Shown here: positions 25,707-33,255 of the stretch, piece after piece
Numbering within the stretch: position 1 is the first letter of the stretch
Layout of the letters: every line of letters begins with the position of its first letter
Assembly (NCBI RefSeq): GCF_964048965.1
Contig: NZ_OZ040189.1
Coordinates: 496,001 to 560,000 of the forward strand
Reading direction: 5' to 3'
Length of the DNA stretch: 64,000 bases
Source: Tenacibaculum sp. 190130A14a
Lineage (GTDB): Bacteria > Bacteroidota > Bacteroidia > Flavobacteriales > Flavobacteriaceae
The notes under the pieces: generated by a model
What the model saw: the letters and a program-made list of their open reading frames with translations, nothing else
Told to the model about the DNA's origin: nothing
Databases searched by the model: none
Position numbers and translations under genes: made by a program

Positions 25707-26438
25707 CTATTTCTTTCTTAAATATATATTACCACTAATTGTTTTTAAGTTTAATGAGGCAATCCCATTTTTAACTGTGCCATAAATTTTACTGCCTACA
25801 ACATTTCTCTTGTTCTTATTAAATTCTATGTCTAAATCTGAATATACAGTTCCTGTGAGCGTTTCAGCTTTAAATTTGGCATCGGTTACTACCAAATCGA
25901 TATCTCCGCTAATTGTTTTAAGATTCATTTTTTTAGAATGTTTTTTCACAGTAACGTTACCGCTAATTAAATCTAGCGTAAGTTTTCCGTCATAACTTAA
26001 TGCATCTACATCTCCCGAAATACTTTTAACTTTTAAAGCAATTCCATTAGGAACATACACAGTATAGTTAATTTTTATATCGTTGTGTTGGTCGCAATAG
26101 TTATAACTTTTAGATTTTTTTCCTTTACTTGTTCCTGTAGTTTTCTTTTTATACCTTTTGAATAGGTTTCCGTAGTCTGAAGTAACTTCATATTGACTAT
26201 TTGATGCTTGACCTTTTAAACTAAAAGTATCATTGTCTTGATTATCATTAATATTTACTAGAGCTTCTACAGATATTTCATTTCTACTCCAGTTTTTTAC
26301 TTCTATTTTTTCTGCGAACTTTACGTTTACAAATACACTTTCAATATTAGAAGCGCTGATTTTTTCGGTAACTTTTTTCTGTGCTGTTAGGGTACTATAA
26401 GACAATAGAAGCCCTATGAAGAAGATGAATCTTTTCAT
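25707..26438 (-). CDS. Exported DUF4097-type beta-repeat protein
   Basis: This 243-residue protein has a signal peptide (ending near LTAQ) and a body made of short repeating strands of the DUF4097/LiaG type, such as LKVKSISGDVDALSYDGKLT, LDLISGNVTV, LKTISGDIDLVV and LKTISGNIYLRKK, which build a beta-helix-like solenoid. It has a lysine-rich insertion with KKKTTGTSKGKKSKSYNY near residue 95. The last eight residues GNIYLRKK are identical to those of the next protein, so the two are tandem paralogues. They are the distal genes of the ECF sigma/anti-sigma operon and are likely part of its envelope-stress output. Confidence 0.8.
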   Translation of the reverse strand: MKRFIFFIGLLLSYSTLTAQKKVTEKISASNIESVFVNVKFAEKIEVKNWSRNEISVEALVNINDNQDNDTFSLKGQASNSQYEVTSDYGNLFKRYKKKTTGTSKGKKSKSYNYCDQHNDIKINYTVYVPNGIALKVKSISGDVDALSYDGKLTLDLISGNVTVKKHSKKMNLKTISGDIDLVVTDAKFKAETLTGTVYSDLDIEFNKNKRNVVGSKIYGTVKNGIASLNLKTISGNIYLRKK

Positions 26439-26462
26439 TGTATATGTTTTATGTTGTTAAAT

Positions 26463-27308
26463 TTATTTTTTACGTAAGTAGATGTTTCCCAAAGAAGACT
26501 TTAATTTAATTTTGACACCTCCGTTGTTTATAGGGCTAACTATTTTTTTAATACCACTTACATTTCGTAATCCAGGTTTAGGAGTTGGTACATCAATATC
26601 AAAATTTGTATACACTGTACCATTTGTTTTTAACTCTAAACTAGCTTTGGTATTTGAAGGAATAGCAACATCGATTTCACTTGTAGATGAACTTACTGTA
26701 ATAGGAGAGGTTTGACTTACTTTAGAAAACTCAATGTTAATTGGTCCAACATTAGAATGCGCAGTAATAGGTCCGGTAACATCTGTCATATGTATACGTC
26801 CGACATTAGTATTTACCTCTACTTCAGCAGTAAATCCAATTACCTCTATGCTTCCTAAGTTTCCAGTATCTACTGAAATGCCTACATTTTTTGGTAGTTC
26901 TATTTGAATTCCATGACGTTGAAAGTGAGATTTTAAATCTCTTATGATTAATGTACTTCCGTCTTTTGTTATTGAAAAACCAAATCCATTTGTGTTGTCT
27001 TTTCCTCCGGGGTAAATAGCCGTTAACCCCTTTCTTTTATCCTCTCTTTCTTTATGTCTTTTGTTTGAATGATTTTCATGAGACTCTTGAGCTTCATGAT
27101 CTTCATCATGGTCGCAATTTCCGCAATTATCGTGTGATGATTTTAAATGTGAAATTGTTAACGAATTGGACGCACCCACTACAATTTTGGTTTTGGTATT
27201 GGTTTCAATACGCACCTTCTTTACTCCTGATAAAGCTTGAGTATATTCTTTGTTTTGAGCAATTGAAGCTCCACTAATAAATAATAGTATCAATAATATT
27301 TTTTTCAT
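26463..27308 (-). CDS. Exported DUF4097-type protein with His/Cys-rich insertion
   Basis: This 281-residue protein is a paralogue of its downstream neighbour, with a signal peptide (ending SIAQ) and the same strand repeats (VDTGNLGSIEVIGFTAEVEV, VNTNVGRIHMTDVTG, AHSNVGPINIEF, SSLGNIYLRKK). It differs by a highly polar insertion at about residues 54-95 containing seven His (54, 59, 67, 71, 77, 80, 85) and a CGNC pair (62, 65) among Asp and Glu residues. This looks like a metal-binding loop; which metal is unknown. It is the third gene of the operon, after the zf-HC2-HEAT protein. Confidence 0.8.
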   Translation of the reverse strand: MKKILLILLFISGASIAQNKEYTQALSGVKKVRIETNTKTKIVVGASNSLTISHLKSSHDNCGNCDHDEDHEAQESHENHSNKRHKEREDKRKGLTAIYPGGKDNTNGFGFSITKDGSTLIIRDLKSHFQRHGIQIELPKNVGISVDTGNLGSIEVIGFTAEVEVNTNVGRIHMTDVTGPITAHSNVGPINIEFSKVSQTSPITVSSSTSEIDVAIPSNTKASLELKTNGTVYTNFDIDVPTPKPGLRNVSGIKKIVSPINNGGVKIKLKSSLGNIYLRKK

Positions 27309-27326
27309 GATTTAATATGTTTTTCT

Positions 27327-28076
27327 CTAGAACAAACTTGCGATGTTGTATTCTAACTGTTGTTTTACGTATGTTGGTGTTTCGTCGTTGTCTAATAGTT
27401 TTTTCATAGGGTCGAGCGCTCTTTTTTCTTGAATCCTAGCTAGAATTTGAATTAATTCAATTTGCATAGTAGGTACTTTTTCCGTTTCTAACGATTTTAT
27501 CAATGCTTGCCTTACACTTTCTAATGAAGAAAACTTTGCCAGTGCTTCTGCTGCAGCCAAACGCACGTTTACATTTTTATCATTAAATAACTTTTGTATA
27601 AGAGCATTAATTATTTGAGTGTCGTTATTATTAAACTCTTCTGCTTGAGAAACTGCAAGAATACGTTTACTAGCAGATTGGTTTTCTAATAGTGCCAACA
27701 CTTGTTGTTCTTTTATATTTGATGAATTATGGTTGCTTGATTGTTGTCCAATTAAATAAGCACTTATTACGATTAAAATACTTGCGGCAATTCTTATATA
27801 TGTTTTCCAAGGCGTATTTGAACGAATAGGAATAACTTTTGGTCCCTGCTTCTCAATTTCTTCATGAAGCATTTTCTCAAAATTAGCTTTTAGTTGCTTG
27901 CTAGGAACTTCCATACTATCAGAAGAAAAAAATGACAACAACTTCCTTGTGTGTTCTAGTTCTTCTTTACAGCTATTGCAAGATTCTAAATGAGTTTCAA
28001 TAGTATTCATCTCATCTTGTGAGAGTTGTTTTTCGATATAATCAATGAGTTTATCTTGTATTTGGTTACAATCCAT
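27327..28076 (-). CDS. Anti-sigma factor with zf-HC2 and HEAT repeats
   Basis: This 249-residue protein starts with a zf-HC2 zinc-binding anti-sigma domain: Cys3, His29, Cys33 and Cys36 in HLESCNSC. A membrane helix (TYIRIAASILIVISAYLIG, about residues 90-108) follows. The periplasmic part (about 130-249) consists of HEAT-type helical repeats (VNVRLAAAEALAKF, VPTMQIELIQILARIQEKRA). It should hold the sigma factor encoded two bases upstream at the inner face of the membrane and sense an envelope signal through the HEAT part. Confidence 0.9.
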   Translation of the reverse strand: MDCNQIQDKLIDYIEKQLSQDEMNTIETHLESCNSCKEELEHTRKLLSFFSSDSMEVPSKQLKANFEKMLHEEIEKQGPKVIPIRSNTPWKTYIRIAASILIVISAYLIGQQSSNHNSSNIKEQQVLALLENQSASKRILAVSQAEEFNNNDTQIINALIQKLFNDKNVNVRLAAAEALAKFSSLESVRQALIKSLETEKVPTMQIELIQILARIQEKRALDPMKKLLDNDETPTYVKQQLEYNIASLF

Positions 28077-28078
28077 AA

Positions 28079-28618
28079 TTAATTGTGTGTTGTTTGAAAG
28101 AAAATATCCTTTAACTTTTTTAAAGCTCTGTGTACTTTTACTTTTACCGCTCCTTCCGAACTTCCAATGATTTCTGCTATTTGTCCGTAGTTTATTTCCT
28201 GAAATCGATGCATTACAATCAATTCTCTATCGGACTCATTTAAACGCAAAAGTGATTTTTGTAAATGTTCTAGCTCTTCTTGATTACTGTTGGTAATTAA
28301 TGTTTCATCAGTGCCTATAAGTTCATTTTCTATAATATTGGTTCTTTCTTTTTTTTGTTTTTGATAATAACTTGAAAAAATGTTTCTTGCTATTGTATAA
28401 ATCCAAGAAGTAAAGTTTCCGCTTTTATAGGAAGTTCGATATTTCAAAACTTTTACAAATACCTCTTGAGTTAAATCTTCACTAACCATTTTGTTATGTA
28501 CCATTTTGTTGAAAAAATTAAAGATGCGAACATGATATCTATCAAATAAAATAGACAATTGTTTTAGTTCTCCATTAGCTACTGCTAACATTAATTCTTC
28601 ATCAGTTAGATGTTTCAA
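28079..28618 (-). CDS. ECF-type RNA polymerase sigma factor
   Basis: This 179-residue protein has regions 2 and 4 of an ECF sigma factor: LFDRYHVRIFNFFNKMV, VSEDLTQEVFVKVLKY, GNFTSWIYTIARNIFSSYY, and region 4 with LNESDRELIVMHRFQEINYG, then the HTH IAEIIGSSEGAVKVKVHRALKKLK. It is the first gene of a four-gene minus-strand operon with its anti-sigma factor and two DUF4097 proteins. Autoregulation by the sigma factor is typical for such operons, but no matching promoter motif could be defined by eye. Confidence 0.94.
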   Translation of the reverse strand: MKHLTDEELMLAVANGELKQLSILFDRYHVRIFNFFNKMVHNKMVSEDLTQEVFVKVLKYRTSYKSGNFTSWIYTIARNIFSSYYQKQKKERTNIIENELIGTDETLITNSNQEELEHLQKSLLRLNESDRELIVMHRFQEINYGQIAEIIGSSEGAVKVKVHRALKKLKDIFFQTTHN

Positions 28619-28705
28619 CGAGTGTTAGTTTTGGTTAGTTTCTATCTTTAAAACCATCAATTTATAAAAAGGTTACATTCTTTTTTATTTTTTTTTGAAA
28701 TAAAA

Positions 28706-28730
28706 AACCTCATAATTAAATTATGAGGTT
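28706..28730 (-). terminator. Terminator after the S41 protease gene
   Basis: AACCTCATAA (28706-28715) and TTATGAGGTT (28721-28730) form a 10-bp stem, with an A-run on the left that gives the U-tract for minus-strand transcripts. Confidence 0.82.
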
Positions 28731-28736
28731 GAAGTA

Positions 28737-30302
28737 TTATTGTTGTTCTGTTTCGAGTTCAAAAACTTTTTGAATCATTTTATCACTCTTGTGCTGTAGT
28801 TTATACATGCCTATATCATTGAATAGATCTCTAGCAATGAGTATTTTCAAGTTACGTCGAATAAGCTGATTTGTTTTTAGGGATAGTTTATAGTCCTTCA
28901 ACTGATTAAAAAACTTATTTGAAACTTCGTTATTTTTATCAAATTCCTTGATAAACTCGTCTATACTAAGTTTAGACAGTTGAACTCTGTTGTTATCAAC
29001 ATAGTTAAAAGCAAAGTTGTTTAGACGTCCAAAGAATATAGTTGGAATATAAGCGCTTGTATCAATTGGTACAAAAACGTCTGGAACAATACCACCGCCG
29101 CCAAAAACAATTTTTCCTTTTGGAGTTTTGTACTGTAAGCTATCTACTGTTTTAATACTGTCTTTATGAAAGAGTTCTCCGTTTTGGTATCTATTTCTAA
29201 AATCTTCATTGTAATTTGTAGTACTTTCCTCTTTTTTATAGGGTTTTTGAATAGATCTACCTGTTGGAGTATAATAACGTGCTGTTGTTAAGCGAACTGC
29301 AGAACCATCTCCTAGGTCCATTTCTTCTTGAACAAGTCCTTTTCCAAACGAACGACGTCCAATAATGGTTCCTTTATCGTTGTCTTGTAAGGCACCGGCA
29401 ACAATTTCAGATGCAGAAGCAGAATTTTCATCAATTAAAACATAAAGTCCTCCTTTTTCAAAGTCACCTTTGTAAGTGGCAAATGATTCATTAACGTCCC
29501 CTTTATTGTTTTTAGTAAATACAATAAGTTTGCCGTCTTCTAAGAATTCATCAACAATTTTATTGGCAATGTCAATAAATCCGCCGCTATTACCTCTTAG
29601 GTCTAACACTAAATCGGTCATTCCATTTAAAAGTAGTTCATCTAAAGAGGTTTTAAATTCTTTATAGGTATTACGAGCAAAGCGATCTAATTTAATATAC
29701 CCTATGCTATCGTTAAGCATATAAGCTACATCAACACTTTTAATATTTACTTTATTTCTATTTAGAGTTACATTGAAAATACTGTCGTTTGATTTACGGT
29801 ACATTTGAAGGTTTACTTCTGTGTTCGGTTGTCCCTTTAAACGTTTTAAAATTTGTCCAGATTGCAAGTCTTTTCCGTATAAAGTATCGTTATCAGCAAT
29901 TAAAATTCTATCACCAGCTTTAATCCCTTTTTTAATACTTGGCCCGCCTTTGATAGGTTGAATAACAGTAATGGTATCGCCAATCATTCTAAACTGTACA
30001 CCAATACCAACAAAATTACCTTGCATATTTTCTGTCACTAATTGTAGGTTTTCTTTAGGGATATATACAGAGTGAGGATCTAATTTTTCAAGCATTTGAG
30101 CAATTGCTCCGTCTAAAAGTTCATCAGTATTCACTTGATCAACATAATCACGTTGAATGTAGTTGATTAAACGTTTTATTTTTTGTTCGTTGGCAGAACT
30201 GTTGCCAACAATAGGTTTGCTACCCGTACCAAAAAATGATCCGATAAACATTCCGAAAACTACGGCAACTGAAAAATATATAGGTAAATTATTTTTGTTC
30301 AT
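28737..30302 (-). CDS. S41 family carboxy-terminal processing peptidase
   Basis: This 521-residue envelope protease has an N-terminal signal-anchor (YFSVAVVFGMFIGSFFG), a helical dimerisation region, a PDZ domain (about residues 75-160) and the S41 catalytic domain. The active-site serine lies in ENSASASEIVAGALQD and the lysine in GRRSFGKGLVQ, the Ser-Lys dyad of CtpA/Prc proteases, which cut exported proteins near their C-termini. The C-terminal extension of about 130 residues is common in Bacteroidota. Its start overlaps the end of the deaminase gene by 14 bases. Confidence 0.93.
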   Translation of the reverse strand: MNKNNLPIYFSVAVVFGMFIGSFFGTGSKPIVGNSSANEQKIKRLINYIQRDYVDQVNTDELLDGAIAQMLEKLDPHSVYIPKENLQLVTENMQGNFVGIGVQFRMIGDTITVIQPIKGGPSIKKGIKAGDRILIADNDTLYGKDLQSGQILKRLKGQPNTEVNLQMYRKSNDSIFNVTLNRNKVNIKSVDVAYMLNDSIGYIKLDRFARNTYKEFKTSLDELLLNGMTDLVLDLRGNSGGFIDIANKIVDEFLEDGKLIVFTKNNKGDVNESFATYKGDFEKGGLYVLIDENSASASEIVAGALQDNDKGTIIGRRSFGKGLVQEEMDLGDGSAVRLTTARYYTPTGRSIQKPYKKEESTTNYNEDFRNRYQNGELFHKDSIKTVDSLQYKTPKGKIVFGGGGIVPDVFVPIDTSAYIPTIFFGRLNNFAFNYVDNNRVQLSKLSIDEFIKEFDKNNEVSNKFFNQLKDYKLSLKTNQLIRRNLKILIARDLFNDIGMYKLQHKSDKMIQKVFELETEQQ

Positions 30303-30717
30303 AAGGTAAATGCATCAATTCTACGCCTGCTTTTTCTAAAAATTCTAAACCTGAAGTATCCTTGTATGCATCTGCATATACAACACGCTTAATACCTGCT
30401 TGGTGTATAAGTTTACTACATTGTTGACATGGAGATAATGTAATATACAATGTTGCTCCTTGGCATGATTGGGTAGAAGATGCTACTTTTAAAATGGCGT
30501 TTGCTTCTGCATGTAAAACATACCATTTAGTATAACCTTCTTCATCTTCACAATAATTTTCAAAACCAGAAGGAGTTCCGTTATATCCGTCAGAAATAAT
30601 CATTCTGTCTTTAACAATTAAAGCGCCTACTTTTTTACGAATACAATGGGAAAGTTGTCCCCATTCTCTTGCCATTTTTAAATAAGCAATATCGTATTTT
30701 AATTGTTTTTTATTCAA
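30289..30717 (-). CDS. dCMP deaminase family protein
   Basis: This 142-residue protein has the zinc-dependent cytidine/deoxycytidylate deaminase motif: HAEANAIL (His ligand and catalytic Glu) and SPCQQCSKLIHQAGI (two Cys ligands). The GALIVKDRMIISDGYNGTPSGF segment is typical of dCMP deaminases (ComEB-like) that supply dUMP for thymidylate synthesis. It lies upstream of the S41 protease gene with a 14-base overlap, so the two are translationally linked, a pairing without an obvious metabolic reason. Confidence 0.93.
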   Translation of the reverse strand: MNKKQLKYDIAYLKMAREWGQLSHCIRKKVGALIVKDRMIISDGYNGTPSGFENYCEDEEGYTKWYVLHAEANAILKVASSTQSCQGATLYITLSPCQQCSKLIHQAGIKRVVYADAYKDTSGLEFLEKAGVELMHLPYEQK

Positions 30718-30774
30718 GATTGAGAATTTTACTTAGCTAATTTAGTTAGAAATGAAAAAGAAAGATGTTAATTT

Positions 30775-31356
30775 TTACCAAAAAACACGGTCAAACATCA
30801 TTTGCAAAGCAAAACCAATTACAATTGAAGATGCCACTAAAATCCAATCACGTCGATTTACACCAAAAATAGATTGAACTAAAGATCCTACAAGTAAAAT
30901 TAATGCTACAATAATAACTTGGGCAGCTTCTACTCCTAAAGCAAATTCCAAAAGAGGTAAAAATTTATCACTTGTTTTACCTATCATCATTTTAAAATAG
31001 TTAGAAAAACCTAGTCCGTGTACTAAACCAAAAAACAATGCAAAAAACAGATTTTGATTTTCTTTCCCTACAGATGCTTTTTTAGCGGTTAATACATTCA
31101 TTAAACCTGTAATAAATATGGTTAAAGGAATCAAAAACTCTACCAACGCAGGATTGATGTTAAGAACTCCATAAGCCGACAAGGCAAGTGTTATAGAATG
31201 CCCTATAGTAAATAATGTAATAAGCCATAGTACTTTTTTCCATTGTTTAAATTGGTATACAACAGCTAATACTATTAAAAATAAAATATGATCATAGGCT
31301 TTAATGTCTAATACATGGAATAAGCCCATTTTAAAGTAGAAAATGAAATCGTTCAT
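30775..31356 (-). CDS. HupE/UreJ-like membrane protein
   Basis: This 193-residue inner-membrane protein has about six helices. It shows the family pattern GLFHVLDIKAYDHILFLIVL at the start, then FTIGHSITLALS and LFFGLVHGLGFSNYF, with His residues inside membrane segments as in metal permeases of the HupE/UreJ group. The residue pattern suggests metal handling, but the substrate is not known and no hydrogenase or urease genes are nearby. It follows the Lrp gene by seven bases. Confidence 0.85.
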   Translation of the reverse strand: MNDFIFYFKMGLFHVLDIKAYDHILFLIVLAVVYQFKQWKKVLWLITLFTIGHSITLALSAYGVLNINPALVEFLIPLTIFITGLMNVLTAKKASVGKENQNLFFALFFGLVHGLGFSNYFKMMIGKTSDKFLPLLEFALGVEAAQVIIVALILLVGSLVQSIFGVNRRDWILVASSIVIGFALQMMFDRVFW

Positions 31357-31363
31357 TTAGGGT

Positions 31364-31825
31364 TTAAATTTTAATTTGTCGGTCTATTTGTTGGTCTAAA
31401 GATATAAAAGTTTCGGTTCTGGAAACCCCTTTTATAGTTTGAATATCTTTATTTAACAAATGCATTAAGTCTTCGTTGTTTTTACACATTATTTTTATAA
31501 AAATAGCATAGTTTCCTGTTGTATAATGACTTTCAACAACTTCTGGAATATCTTTTAAGCGTTTAATAGCAGAAGAATAAAGGCTTGAAGAATCTAAAAA
31601 CACACCAACAAAAGCCGTAGTAGTATATCCTAAAGCTTTCGGATTTAAAGTCATCTTATAACCATCAATAAGATCTGAATCTTCTAATTTACGTAACCTT
31701 TGATGTATGGCAGCTCCAGAAATTCCTACTTCTCTTGCAATACTTAAAATAGGAGTACGTGCATCTTTCACCAATCGCTTAATGATGATTTTGTCTATTC
31801 CGTCTATTTTTGGCTTTTTACTCAT
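31364..31825 (-). CDS. Lrp/AsnC family transcriptional regulator
   Basis: This protein of about 153 residues has the N-terminal winged helix (IDKIIIKRLVKDARTPILS, then SGAAIHQRLRKLEDSDLIDG) and the C-terminal RAM effector/oligomerisation domain (TTAFVGVFLD, VVESHYTTGNYAIFIKIMCK). Lrp-like regulators respond to amino acids. I choose the ATG at 31825 (MSKKPKID); an upstream in-frame extension would run into the terminator of the bacilliredoxin gene. It forms a likely two-gene unit with the HupE-like gene. Confidence 0.92.
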   Translation of the reverse strand: MSKKPKIDGIDKIIIKRLVKDARTPILSIAREVGISGAAIHQRLRKLEDSDLIDGYKMTLNPKALGYTTTAFVGVFLDSSSLYSSAIKRLKDIPEVVESHYTTGNYAIFIKIMCKNNEDLMHLLNKDIQTIKGVSRTETFISLDQQIDRQIKI

Positions 31826-31852
31826 TTTTATAAGTTTGATGATAAAAATAGA

Positions 31853-31878
31853 AAAATCCACTCGTTTGAGTGGATTTT
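31853..31878 (-). terminator. Terminator after the bacilliredoxin gene
   Basis: AAAATCCACTC (31853-31863), loop GTTT, GAGTGGATTTT (31868-31878), with more A on the left (plus strand). It separates the brx gene from the Lrp gene. Confidence 0.85.
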
Positions 31879-31906
31879 ATCTGTATTCTTTTATCTAAAA
31901 ATTAGA

Positions 31907-32317
31907 TTAACAAAACTCATCATAAGCTTCTGCTAAATTTGCAGCAATCATTTGAGCAGAACGACCTTCAATGTGATGGCGCTCTAACATGTGTACTAAA
32001 TTTCCGTCTTTAAATAATGCAATGGCAGGTGAAGAAGGAGGGAATGGAATCATGTATTCTCTAGCTTTTGCAGTAGATTCTTTTTCTACTCCTGCAAAAA
32101 CAGTTGTTAAATGATCTGGTTTTTTATCAGCTCCTAAAGAAGCAATAGCTCCTGGTCTAGCAGTACCTGCTGCACAACCACAAACTGAATTTACCATGAC
32201 TAAAGTTGTTCCTTCTTTTGCTAAAGCTGTATCAACATCTTGAGCAGTATATAAAGCGTCGAAACCAGCATCTATCAACTGATCGCGCATTGGTTTTACT
32301 AATTCTTCTGGGTACAT
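31907..32317 (-). CDS. BrxA/BrxB family bacilliredoxin
   Basis: This 136-residue protein matches YphP/YqiW-type bacilliredoxins: MYPEELVKPMRDQLIDAGF at the start, the redox motif VCGCAAGTARPG, and FPPSSPAIALFKDG. These proteins remove bacillithiol from mixed disulfides on other proteins. The CGC motif is intact. The presence of this enzyme suggests the organism makes bacillithiol, which many Bacteroidota do; synthesis genes are not in the window. It has its own consensus promoter and terminator. Confidence 0.9.
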   Translation of the reverse strand: MYPEELVKPMRDQLIDAGFDALYTAQDVDTALAKEGTTLVMVNSVCGCAAGTARPGAIASLGADKKPDHLTTVFAGVEKESTAKAREYMIPFPPSSPAIALFKDGNLVHMLERHHIEGRSAQMIAANLAEAYDEFC

Positions 32318-32337
32318 ATTTTAATTTAAATTTTTCA

Positions 32338-32368
32338 CAAAGATACCTTTTTTACATGCATAAACCAA
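32338..32368 (-). promoter_or_regulatory. Bacilliredoxin gene promoter (TTG-N20-TATCTTTG)
   Basis: On the minus strand TTG (32366-32368) and TATCTTTG (32338-32345) are both exact with 20-base spacing, about 20 bases before the ATG. Confidence 0.8.
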
Positions 32369-32419
32369 GTTAGTTAACTAGATGAAAAGTATTACATAAG
32401 ATGGATTATGTTTTCTAGT

Positions 32420-32427
32420 TATATTTG
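32420..32427 (+). promoter_or_regulatory. -7 box upstream of the TerB-DnaJ gene
   Basis: TATATTTG is an exact consensus match 18 bases before the ATG at 32446. No clear -33 TTG is seen. Confidence 0.5.
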
Positions 32428-32445
32428 TCTTTTTAAATTTTTGAA

Positions 32446-33204
32446 ATGGGAAAATTTGCAAAATGGTTAGGTGCTGGAGCTGGATTTACACTTGGAGGTC
32501 CAATTGGTGGAATTATTGGCTTTGTAGTTGGTAGTTTTATTGATGGTATTTCAGTGGAAGATTTTGTAGAAGAGCAAAAAGAGTACGAACAAAAACAGCA
32601 CCATGGAAGAAGAGGAAGACCTACTTCTGGAGACTTTGAGATAAGTTTATTAATACTTGCTTCTATTGTTATTAAAGCTGATGGTAAAATTGATAAAAGG
32701 GAGTTAGATTATGTAAGAATGTATTTTGTAAAGATGTATGGTAAAGAAAGAGCAAATCATGCATTTAAACTTTTTAATGGGATTATTAAGAAACAAATAT
32801 CTACAAGACAGGTTTGTTTACAGATACGTCAACACATGTCGCATTCTACAAGATTGCAATTAATTCATTTTTTATTTGGAATTGCTCAGTCAGATGGACA
32901 AGTATTGCCTTCTGAGGAACTAGAGATACGAAAAATTGCTGGATATTTATATGTTAATGAGTATGATTATAGTTCTATCAGAGCTATGTTTTATAATAAT
33001 TCCGATAGCGATTATAAAATTTTAGAAATAAGCAAGAATGCTTCAAATGATGAGGTAAAAAAAGCTTACAGAAAAATGGCTAAAAAATATCATCCTGATA
33101 AATTGCAAGGTTTGGGAGAGGAGCATTTAAAAGGAGCGAAAGAGAAATTTCAGAAGATACAAATTGCTTATGAAAAGATAAAAAAGGAAAGAGGAATGTC
33201 ATAA
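32446..33204 (+). CDS. TerB and DnaJ domain protein (DjlA-like co-chaperone)
   Basis: This 252-residue protein has three parts: a glycine-rich hydrophobic N-terminus ([21 protein letters not shown]) likely to insert in the membrane, a TerB-like helical domain (about residues 65-180), and a C-terminal J domain with [21 protein letters not shown] and the essential HPD in KKYHPDKL. This order is that of E. coli DjlA, a membrane-bound DnaK co-chaperone. The J domain is complete, so DnaK stimulation is plausible. Confidence 0.88.
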   Translation: MGKFAKWLGAGAGFTLGGPIGGIIGFVVGSFIDGISVEDFVEEQKEYEQKQHHGRRGRPTSGDFEISLLILASIVIKADGKIDKRELDYVRMYFVKMYGKERANHAFKLFNGIIKKQISTRQVCLQIRQHMSHSTRLQLIHFLFGIAQSDGQVLPSEELEIRKIAGYLYVNEYDYSSIRAMFYNNSDSDYKILEISKNASNDEVKKAYRKMAKKYHPDKLQGLGEEHLKGAKEKFQKIQIAYEKIKKERGMS

Positions 33205-33255
33205 TAGATTCTTTTTTTTATATTTATGTTGAGGGGAGCAAATTTTAATGGATAT

